Shown in pieces: positions 1 to 5,069 of a DNA stretch of 5,069 nucleotides. Position 1 is the first letter of the stretch. The number at the start of each line of letters is the position of its first letter. The position numbers and the translations under genes are program-made. The stretch comes from Betaproteobacteria bacterium. GTDB taxonomy: Bacteria > Pseudomonadota > Gammaproteobacteria > Burkholderiales > Burkholderiaceae. The notes beneath the pieces were generated by a model. That model ran no database searches. It saw only the letters and a program-made list of their open reading frames with translations, and was not told where the DNA came from. The DNA is taken from positions 1 to 5,069 of the forward strand of contig JABMMT010000180.1 of NCBI GenBank assembly GCA_013205155.1, read 5' to 3'.

Positions 1-580
1 AAGAAAGGTAAGCACCCTCTAACTGAAATTGTGTAATTTCAGCTTGTGCCCTAGCACTTTCGACAGCACGGCGCGCACCCCCAAATACATCCAACTTATA
101 GCTGACATTGACAGAGGTGTTATAAACGTTATAGATATCAGAACCATAAGGTAAGCCAAAAATTCCTGCGGGCTGAAGCTGCCTAGCTGCGCTACCATTT
201 AAACCAATGACCGGAAAGTATTGCCCACCAATTTGCGCATTGACATTTTCCTGAGCAGAGCGCAATGCAGCATCAGCAGCGCCAAGGTTAGGATTTTGTT
301 GAAACGCTTTTTTAATTAATGCATCTAGCTCGGGTGATTTATAAAGCTCCCACCACTGCGCCTCAATATCCGCTCCGGCAACAAACTCTTGCGCGGTTCC
401 ACCAGGTACGCCAGGTGCAGTCGTGAGTTTTTGAGTCAGAGAACTCTCTGTATAACTTGAGGTCTTAGGAGGATCAGGTTGTTTAAAGTCCGGCCCTACT
501 GCGCACGCAGACAATAGTCCTGCAAAAATCAGCAGAAAAAAATGAAGTCGTGATGGCAGGTGTGTTTTTGAAAAAAACAT
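1..580 (-). CDS. Outer-membrane efflux lipoprotein, TolC/NodT family (OMF of a tripartite pump), 3' end missing
   Basis: The first 193 residues are in the window and the rest lies beyond the left edge. The protein is probably the outer-membrane channel of a tripartite (RND-type) exporter, carrying substrate from the periplasmic adaptor to the outside. A hydrophobic signal segment (about residues 12–25) ends in the lipobox LSAC, so Cys26 should be lipidated after cleavage by signal peptidase II. It is followed by AVGPDF, typical of NodT-type lipoproteins. Further family marks are WWELY (76–80), the helical stretch NPNLGAADAALRSAQ (96–110), QYFP (120–123) and YKLDVFGGARR (161–171). The ATG at 580 is chosen because it gives a complete signal peptide. 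Its only Shine-Dalgarno-like element, GGAT, sits 14 bases upstream, which is far. A TTG at 592 is an alternative start. Substrate and partner genes cannot be told from this fragment. The family call is strong; the specific pump is unknown. Confidence 0.9.
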   Translation of the reverse strand, partial: MFFSKTHLPSRLHFFLLIFAGLLSACAVGPDFKQPDPPKTSSYTESSLTQKLTTAPGVPGGTAQEFVAGADIEAQWWELYKSPELDALIKKAFQQNPNLGAADAALRSAQENVNAQIGGQYFPVIGLNGSAARQLQPAGIFGLPYGSDIYNVYNTSVNVSYKLDVFGGARRAVESARAQAEITQFQLEGAYLS

Positions 581-591
581 GACTTGTAACA
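574..591 (-). repeat. Direct repeat copy 2, overlapping the efflux gene start codon
   Basis: Read on the minus strand, this is TGTTACAAG, two bases, then ATGTTTT. The ATG is the proposed start codon of the efflux gene. The same two blocks occur in the same order, three bases apart, at 631–649. This could be a local duplication or a paired protein-binding site. Confidence 0.5.
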
Positions 592-614
592 AATATCCTT
601 TTTTACAGGAGTTA

Positions 615-633
615 TTTGAACACAGTTTTCAAA
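615..633. promoter_or_regulatory. Small dyad, possible operator of the efflux gene
   Basis: TTTGAA and TTCAAA form a perfect 6-base inverted repeat around a 7-base spacer, 35 bases upstream of the efflux gene start. Genes for efflux pumps are often controlled by a repressor binding such a dyad, but no regulator gene is in the window. The sequence is AT-rich, so chance is a real possibility. Confidence 0.2.
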
Positions 634-649
634 ACATAGTCTTGTAACA
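631..649 (-). repeat. Direct repeat copy 1, in the efflux gene leader
   Basis: Read on the minus strand, this is TGTTACAAG, ACT, then ATGTTTT, an imperfect copy of the sequence around the efflux gene start at 574–591. In this copy the ATG opens only a two-codon frame (ATG TTT TGA), so it is not a gene start by itself. Confidence 0.5.
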
Positions 650-671
650 CTCTGATTTTTACAGCTAAGTT

Positions 672-697
672 TGTATAAAAGTATAGGTAAGAGTCAA
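672..697 (-). promoter_or_regulatory. Weak sigma70-like promoter candidate for the efflux gene
   Basis: On the minus strand TTGACT (692–697) is followed after 14 bases by TATACA (672–677). Both hexamers are close to consensus, but the spacing is shorter than the usual 16–18. Using TACAAA as the -10 box gives a spacer of 16, at the cost of a poorer box. The position, just past glmS and about 90 bases before the efflux start codon, is sensible for a separate transcription unit. Confidence 0.3.
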
Positions 698-710
698 GTC
701 CAGAAAAAAA

Positions 711-2543
711 CTATTCTACTGTGACACTCTTAGCTAAATTTCTAGGCTTATCCACATCAGAACCACGCGCGCAAGCCGTGTGATAAGCCAAGAGCTGCAA
801 TGGCACAACGTGCAAAATTGGCGAAAGGTTGCCATAGTGCTCTGGAAGGCGAATCACATTAATACCTTCGCTATTCACGATCTCGGTATCTTGATCAGCA
901 AATACAAAAAGCTTGCCACCTCGTGCTTTGACCTCTTGCATGTTTGACTTTAACTTTTCCAATAAAACATCATTGGGGGCGACTGTCACTACTGGCATTT
1001 TGTCGGTGACTAAGGCTAGGGGGCCATGTTTTAACTCGCCTGCAGGATACGCTTCTGCATGAATATAGGAAATTTCCTTGAGCTTTAATGCGCCCTCTAA
1101 GGCGATTGGATAATGCAGGCCACGGCCTAAGAATAGGGCGTTCTCACATTTAGCAAACGCATCACTCCAAGCAATGATTTGTGGCTCAAGTGCGAGTACA
1201 GCATGGAGTGCCTTAGGTAGGTGACGCAATTCGCGAAGCAACTCTTTTTCTTTTTCAGGAGAAATCTTGCCCGCTCGTTTTGCAATAGAAACTGCTAAAA
1301 GGTAAAGGGCGAGTAATTGTGTAGTGAATGCCTTTGTAGAAGCAACTCCAATCTCTGTGCCTGCCTTGGTCAAGAAATGCCAATCTGTTTCACGAACCAT
1401 TGCGCTACTTGCGACATTACAAATTGCTAGAGTGTAATGATGGCCTAAGGCTTTTGCATGACGCAATGCGGCCAAGGTATCTGCAGTTTCGCCAGACTGT
1501 GAGACCACCACAATCAGGGTTTTAGGATTTGGCACTGTAATGCGATAGCGATATTCGCTCGCAATTTCTACTTGCGTTGGAATACTAGCAATATCCTCCA
1601 GCCAATATTTAGCAACACAGGCAGAGTAATAACTCGTTCCACATGCCAGAATCAGAATTTGATCGAAAGCCTTCCAATCTTCGGGGTTTGCTTCAAATAG
1701 CTCGGGGCCAAAAGCCGCAATATTCGCTAAGGTGTCGCCAATTGCTCTTGGTTGCTCAAAGATTTCTTTCTGCATGTAATGCTGATAAGGCCCAAGATCA
1801 ACTGAGTCTGCTTGCGCAGGCATTGCCTTGCGATCACGCTGCACAGTCTTACCACCCTGATCAATAATCTGCACACTTTCTGCTTGCAAGATGGCAACAT
1901 CGCCCTCCTCCAAATACATCATCAACTGAGCGCGACCTGCTAATGCAAGAGCATCTGAAGCTAAAAAGTTTTCATGATCACCAAGGGCAACTACTAAGGG
2001 GGATCCAACACGTGCACCAACTAAAGTCTTAGGACTATCTTGGGCAATCACACCAATTGCGTAGGCACCATGTAATTGTGGCAATACTGAACGTACTGCA
2101 GCTGGCAAATCTTGCTTGCTTTGTGCAACATATGCTTGATGAATTAAGTGGGCAATAACTTCGGTATCAGTCTCAGAAGTAAATATATAGCCGGCACTCT
2201 TTAATTCATTTCGAAGGTTTTCATAATTCTCAATAATGCCGTTATGTACCACAGCAATCAGGCCATTAGAAACATGCGGGTGAGCATTTTGTGTATCTGG
2301 CTTGCCATGGGTCGCCCAACGAGTATGAGCAATACCTAAGGTGCCATGGAAGTCTTTGCCCTGCGCAGCCAACTCTGAAACTCGCGCAGTAGTCCGCGCT
2401 CTCTCAATCGGATGCTGAGCATCATCACCATTGATGACAGCAAAACCACAGGAGTCATATCCCCGGTATTCTAAACGGCGCAGGCCTTCTACCAAAACAT
2501 CTACAATATTTTGATGTGATGCTGCGCCTACAATGCCACACAT
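711..2543 (-). CDS. glmS: Glutamine–fructose-6-phosphate aminotransferase (isomerizing), GlmS
   Basis: This cytoplasmic enzyme converts fructose-6-phosphate and glutamine to glucosamine-6-phosphate and glutamate, the first committed step toward UDP-GlcNAc. The 610 residues match the usual bacterial length. The N-terminal glutaminase domain (about 2–220) begins MCGIVGA, with Cys2 as nucleophile once Met is removed. It shows HTRWATHG (73–80), HNG (100–102) and SETDTE with Asp126. Two sugar-isomerase (SIS) domains follow. The first has CGTSYYSA (301–308), SQSGETADT (348–356) and STKAFTTQ (402–409). The second has KEISYIHAEAY (489–499) with the catalytic Glu490, and His506 in LKHGP. The C-terminus, PRNLAKSVTVE, carries the conserved Lys605. 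The start codon overlaps the glmU stop by one base (TAATG), so translation is probably coupled. No key residue is missing and nothing suggests horizontal transfer. Confidence 0.99.
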   Translation of the reverse strand: MCGIVGAASHQNIVDVLVEGLRRLEYRGYDSCGFAVINGDDAQHPIERARTTARVSELAAQGKDFHGTLGIAHTRWATHGKPDTQNAHPHVSNGLIAVVHNGIIENYENLRNELKSAGYIFTSETDTEVIAHLIHQAYVAQSKQDLPAAVRSVLPQLHGAYAIGVIAQDSPKTLVGARVGSPLVVALGDHENFLASDALALAGRAQLMMYLEEGDVAILQAESVQIIDQGGKTVQRDRKAMPAQADSVDLGPYQHYMQKEIFEQPRAIGDTLANIAAFGPELFEANPEDWKAFDQILILACGTSYYSACVAKYWLEDIASIPTQVEIASEYRYRITVPNPKTLIVVVSQSGETADTLAALRHAKALGHHYTLAICNVASSAMVRETDWHFLTKAGTEIGVASTKAFTTQLLALYLLAVSIAKRAGKISPEKEKELLRELRHLPKALHAVLALEPQIIAWSDAFAKCENALFLGRGLHYPIALEGALKLKEISYIHAEAYPAGELKHGPLALVTDKMPVVTVAPNDVLLEKLKSNMQEVKARGGKLFVFADQDTEIVNSEGINVIRLPEHYGNLSPILHVVPLQLLAYHTACARGSDVDKPRNLAKSVTVE

Positions 2544-4030
2544 TATTTTTTACCCTTTACGGATTTTGGTGTGGATTTCTTAGACGATACTTTTTTCTTT
2601 GCTACCTTTTTAGCCACAAGCTTTTTTTCTTTTTTAACAGGACGCTGCCACTGTAATGAAATTTGTTTTACTCGAGATACGGTAAGTTGATTTGGTGGTG
2701 CATCTTTCGTGAGCGTCGTACCGGCTCCAAGGGTTGCGCCACGGCCTACGCGCACTGGTGCAACTAATTGCGTATCAGATCCAATAAAGACATCATCTTC
2801 AATAATAGTTTGATGTTTATTTACACCATCGAAGTTACAGGTGATCGTACCAGCACCAATATTGACTCTTGATCCAACAATTGAGTCGCCTATATAAGCT
2901 AAGTGGTTGGCTTTGCTATTGGCTGCAATTTTGCTGTTCTTCACTTCAACGAAATTGCCAATATGAACATCATTTGCTAAATCTGCACCGGGTCGTAATC
3001 GAGCATAAGGACCGATAATAGATTGCTGCCCAACCTTGGCGCCATCGATATGGCTATAGGCATGAATCACCACATCTTTACCAATCAGGCTGTTACGTAT
3101 TACGCAATAAGGCCCAATCTTAGTACCGGATGCCACAGTAACGCTACCTTCGAATACGCATCCCACATCAATCAATACGTCTGTGCCACACTCAAGCGAG
3201 CCGCGCACATCAATACGCGCAGGATCAGCAAGTGATACACCCAAATCCATTAATTGATTGGCAATATTGAGTTGATGAAGTCTTTCTAGTGCAGCTAACT
3301 GATCGCGACTATTCACGCCAATTGTTTCAAATTCATCATCAGCCTGAGTAGTACGAATCGGTACACCGTCTTTTACTGCCATCGCAATCACATCAGTTAA
3401 GTAGTACTCACCTTGTGCATTACTAGAGCGCAATGCCTTCAACCATTTCTTCAAAGAGTTACTTGGTAACACCATGATGCCGGTATTAATTTCTTTGATT
3501 GCTTTTTGGACAAGCGTGGCATCTTTCTCTTCAATAATCTCTTGTACTGAACCATCAGCATCTCTCACGATACGGCCATATCCGCTGGGATGACTCAGAT
3601 TTTGAGTCAGAAGTGCCAGGGCACAATCTTTGCCGCGCGCACCATCGGCTAACTTTGCCAGCTTACTTAATGTTTTCTTGCTAATGAGCGGAACATCTCC
3701 ATAGAGAACTAAGGTTGGCTCTTGTAGATCTAATTTTGGAAGGGCCTGTAACAGTGCGTGGCCAGTCCCCTTTTGTTCAGCCTGCAGTACAGTACTAACT
3801 TTGCTAAATATAGGATCTACCTTACTGACATTTGCCAAAAATTCTTTAACGTCCGCCGCGCCATGTCCAACTACAACGATAGGACCCTGTTTAGACGCCT
3901 TCCCCTGGATCGATAAAGCAGTATTCAACACATGCTGAAGAAGAGGTTTCCCAGCCAAAGTTTGCAGAACCTTTGGCAATGCAGACTTCATCCGCTTTCC
4001 TTGCCCCGCAGCCAAAATGACGATATTCAT
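2543..4030 (-). CDS. glmU: Bifunctional GlcNAc-1-phosphate uridyltransferase / glucosamine-1-phosphate N-acetyltransferase, GlmU
   Basis: GlmU makes UDP-GlcNAc in two steps in the cytoplasm: acetyl-CoA-dependent acetylation of glucosamine-1-phosphate, then uridylyl transfer from UTP. The N-terminal nucleotidyltransferase domain (about 1–240) shows LAAGQGKRM (6–14) with Arg13, Lys20, QKGTGHA (86–92), YGD (110–112, metal-binding Asp112), GYGR (150–153), Glu167, Asn182 and Asn240. The C-terminal left-handed beta-helix (about 270–450) has Arg346, Lys364, the catalytic base His376 in NHLAYIGDS, Tyr379, Asn390, Ser418 and Arg453. From about Arg346 on, these sit 13 positions after their E. coli counterparts. 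E. coli GlmU ends at the equivalent of residue 469, so this protein has about 26 extra, very lysine-rich residues, for 495 in all. The start overlaps the ttcA stop (ATGA) and the stop overlaps the glmS start. No clear Shine-Dalgarno is seen, which points to coupling with ttcA. Confidence 0.98.
   Translation of the reverse strand: MNIVILAAGQGKRMKSALPKVLQTLAGKPLLQHVLNTALSIQGKASKQGPIVVVGHGAADVKEFLANVSKVDPIFSKVSTVLQAEQKGTGHALLQALPKLDLQEPTLVLYGDVPLISKKTLSKLAKLADGARGKDCALALLTQNLSHPSGYGRIVRDADGSVQEIIEEKDATLVQKAIKEINTGIMVLPSNSLKKWLKALRSSNAQGEYYLTDVIAMAVKDGVPIRTTQADDEFETIGVNSRDQLAALERLHQLNIANQLMDLGVSLADPARIDVRGSLECGTDVLIDVGCVFEGSVTVASGTKIGPYCVIRNSLIGKDVVIHAYSHIDGAKVGQQSIIGPYARLRPGADLANDVHIGNFVEVKNSKIAANSKANHLAYIGDSIVGSRVNIGAGTITCNFDGVNKHQTIIEDDVFIGSDTQLVAPVRVGRGATLGAGTTLTKDAPPNQLTVSRVKQISLQWQRPVKKEKKLVAKKVAKKKVSSKKSTPKSVKGKK
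2553..2558 (-). promoter_or_regulatory. Shine-Dalgarno-like AAAGGG for glmS inside glmU
   Basis: On the minus strand AAAGGG lies within the last codons of glmU and ends nine bases before the glmS ATG. It supports the ATG at 2543 as the true start and suits re-initiation by ribosomes finishing glmU. Confidence 0.5.
2621..2627 (-). other. In-frame slippery heptamer A AAA AAG in glmU
   Basis: On the minus strand, codons GAA AAA AAG (Glu468–Lys470) contain A AAA AAG in the phase used for -1 frameshifting in E. coli dnaX. A -1 slip would read Ala-Cys-Gly and stop at TAA (2610–2612), giving a 473-residue GlmU without the lysine tail. I see no upstream Shine-Dalgarno-like stimulator or strong downstream stem-loop. 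Lysine codons in A-rich DNA make such heptamers easily, so the function is unproven. Confidence 0.3.
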
Positions 4031-4935
4031 ATAAGGGGATTATAAATCCCCGGAGTAAGGGTTCCACAGGCCAGCTCATCTAATTCAGCCTCATCAATTG
4101 CCTTATCTCCAGTAGATCTAGCGGCAATCCCCGACAACTGCGTGGAAACCTCTAAGTTTTGGAAATCAAAGGCCTCACCATCCATCAGGTGTGATGGCAC
4201 GATGTGATGCATCGATCTAAAGAGGCTCTCAACGCGACCTGGGTATTGCTTCTCCCATTCCCGCAACATTTGCTTCATAGCCTGACGCTGTAAATTGGGC
4301 TGACTACCACACAGGTCACAAGGAATGATGGGGAAATTCATATCAGCTGCGTAACGCTCTAATAGCTTTTCCGGGACATATGCCAATGGACGAATCACGA
4401 TGTGCTTTTCATCATCGGAGCGCAGCTTAGGCGGCATGCCCTTTAATTTGCCAGCATAAAACATATTGAGCATCAGCGTTTCAAGAATGTCATCACGGTG
4501 ATGTCCCAATGCAATTTTAGTGGCGCCTAACTCATCAGCAACACGATACAAAATTCCACGACGTAAACGTGAACACAGTCCACAAGTTGTTTTTCCTTCT
4601 GGAATAACGCGTTTCACTACGCTGTAAGTATCTTGTTCTTCAATATGAAATGAAACGCCCAAGCTCTTTAAGTAGTTTGGAAGGATTTCAGCAGGAAAGT
4701 TAGGCTGTTTCTGATCTAGATTGACTGCCACAATCTCAAAGTTGATTGGCGCACGCTCACGTAACTTGAGCAGGATATCGAGCATGGCATAACTATCTTT
4801 TCCACCTGAAACGCAAACCATCACTTTATCGCCATCTTCAATCATGCCAAAATCGCCGATGGCTTGACCTACTAGACGACAGAGCTTCTTCTCAAGCTTG
4901 TTTTCCTCGAAAATAACTTTACGAATATCGCCCAT
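4027..4935 (-). CDS. ttcA: tRNA 2-thiocytidine(32) synthetase TtcA
   Basis: TtcA is a cytoplasmic iron-sulfur enzyme that thiolates cytidine 32 in the anticodon loop of certain tRNAs, using ATP to activate the base. The 302 residues fit the family. The PP-loop ATP site SGGKDS is at 43–48. The cluster ligands are expected at Cys118 and Cys121 in CGLC, plus one cysteine of CDLC (206–209), probably Cys209 by comparison with E. coli. Other family blocks are SRLRRGILY (122–130) and LGHHRDDILETLMLNMFY (143–160). The start ATG at 4935 is the first usable one: the same frame upstream has no ATG, GTG or TTG before a stop at 4990. Only a loosely purine-rich stretch precedes it, so its ribosome binding site is weak. 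It lies 29 bases after folB and overlaps glmU by four bases. Its role in tRNA modification is not linked to amino-sugar synthesis in any way I can see. Confidence 0.98.
   Translation of the reverse strand: MGDIRKVIFEENKLEKKLCRLVGQAIGDFGMIEDGDKVMVCVSGGKDSYAMLDILLKLRERAPINFEIVAVNLDQKQPNFPAEILPNYLKSLGVSFHIEEQDTYSVVKRVIPEGKTTCGLCSRLRRGILYRVADELGATKIALGHHRDDILETLMLNMFYAGKLKGMPPKLRSDDEKHIVIRPLAYVPEKLLERYAADMNFPIIPCDLCGSQPNLQRQAMKQMLREWEKQYPGRVESLFRSMHHIVPSHLMDGEAFDFQNLEVSTQLSGIAARSTGDKAIDEAELDELACGTLTPGIYNPLI
4035..4051 (-). promoter_or_regulatory. Hairpin just upstream of the glmU start codon
   Basis: GGGGAT and ATCCCC pair perfectly. One more inner A-U pair gives a 7-base stem with a 3-base loop and four G-C pairs at the base. 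It lies within the last codons of ttcA and ends four bases before the glmU ATG, covering the position of a ribosome binding site. No T-run follows, so it is not a terminator. It may hold back independent initiation of glmU until ribosomes finishing ttcA unfold it. Confidence 0.5.
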
Positions 4936-4964
4936 GATTTCTAAATTCTTTTCTTTTTTTTGAA

Positions 4965-5069
4965 TTAAGTCGGCTTGATTCGAAATACCTCAACTCCCAC
5001 TGAATGGCAGTCTGGATAAACATCTGGTTTAGAGGTGCTGACGCGCGCAGCCAATACTTTTGGATGCGT
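4965..5069 (-). CDS. folB: Dihydroneopterin aldolase, C-terminal 34 residues (5' end beyond window)
   Basis: The open frame enters from the right edge and ends in TAA. FolB cleaves 7,8-dihydroneopterin to 6-hydroxymethyl-dihydropterin and glycolaldehyde in folate synthesis. The fragment reads HPKVLAARVSTSKPDVYPDC and then HSVGVEVFR. This fits the end of the family, where a final beta-strand with a conserved SKP lysine (here residue 14 of the fragment, the expected catalytic lysine) is followed by a VGV-[IE]-[VI]-x-R strand. It is the gene immediately upstream of ttcA, which agrees with the gene order I recall from related Burkholderiales. With only 34 residues the call rests on these motifs and context. 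Confidence 0.78.
   Translation of the reverse strand, partial: THPKVLAARVSTSKPDVYPDCHSVGVEVFRIKPT

Larger units (their letters stand above)
581..710. other. Non-coding gap between glmS and the efflux gene
   Basis: These 130 AT-rich bases separate glmS from the efflux gene on the same strand. They hold a weak promoter candidate, two copies of a short direct repeat and a 6-base dyad, each listed separately. A run of seven T on the transcribed-strand sequence follows the glmS stop immediately, but I find no stem before it, so I do not call a terminator. I see no small ORF or RNA gene here. Confidence 0.7.
2546..2635 (-). other. Lysine-rich C-terminal tail of GlmU (residues 466–495)
   Basis: Fifteen of the last 30 residues are lysine, arranged as KK and KKK clusters separated by Val, Ala, Ser, Thr and Pro, much like the tails of histone-H1-like proteins. 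It lies beyond the acetyltransferase fold and should be disordered. Known GlmU proteins commonly end in a few basic residues (E. coli ends PVKKK). This is a much longer version. Confidence 0.85.

Noticed and set aside
704..713. Run of seven T (minus strand) right after the glmS stop, as an intrinsic terminator
   Set aside because: No stable stem is found in the preceding bases. The best pairing I could make is about three base pairs.
1643..1867. Plus-strand open frame of 74 codons inside glmS
   Set aside because: It lies wholly antisense to a strongly conserved coding region, and its product resembles no family I know.
2541..2700. glmS ribozyme or leader riboswitch
   Set aside because: The glmS start codon overlaps the glmU stop, so there is no untranslated leader. 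The glmS ribozyme is known from Gram-positive bacteria, and nothing like its core is seen here.
3023..3235. Plus-strand open frame of 70 codons inside glmU
   Set aside because: It is antisense to the hexapeptide-repeat region of glmU. The repeat-derived codon pattern explains the open frame.
3891..4079. Minus-strand open frame of 62 codons across the ttcA–glmU junction
   Set aside because: It overlaps both well-supported genes in another frame and shows no recognisable motif.
4936..4964. Promoter or terminator between folB and ttcA
   Set aside because: Only 29 A-rich bases are available, with no stem and no recognisable -35/-10 pair.

Overview
The window looks like a stretch of a betaproteobacterial chromosome, most likely Burkholderiales and probably Polynucleobacter or a close relative. 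This rests on the protein sequences as I recognise them, the order folB–ttcA–glmU–glmS, the moderate base composition and the very tight packing. No database search was run, so the genus is an inference. All five genes lie on the minus strand, so transcription runs from high to low coordinates.

From 5069 downward, the first gene is the 3' end of a dihydroneopterin aldolase gene (folB, folate synthesis), cut by the window edge. After 29 bases comes ttcA, the iron-sulfur tRNA 2-thiocytidine synthetase. It overlaps glmU by four bases (ATGA), and glmU overlaps glmS by one base (TAATG). GlmS makes glucosamine-6-phosphate from fructose-6-phosphate and glutamine. GlmU acetylates and uridylylates glucosamine-1-phosphate to UDP-GlcNAc, the precursor of peptidoglycan and lipid A. 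The phosphoglucosamine mutase that links them (GlmM) is not in this window. The spacing suggests one polycistronic, translationally coupled unit with no internal promoter or terminator that I can see.

Below glmS is a 130-base non-coding gap (581–710). It holds a weak promoter candidate, a direct repeat and a small dyad, but no convincing terminator. It is followed by the first 193 codons of an outer-membrane efflux lipoprotein of the TolC/NodT type, cut by the left edge of the window. This gene is probably the start of a separate efflux locus.

The window is mostly ordinary housekeeping DNA, and I found no new multi-gene system. Three local details deserve a second look. GlmU carries a lysine-rich C-terminal extension of about 26 residues. 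A dnaX-type slippery heptamer sits at the start of that extension, in the correct frame. A strong small hairpin lies four bases upstream of the glmU start codon.
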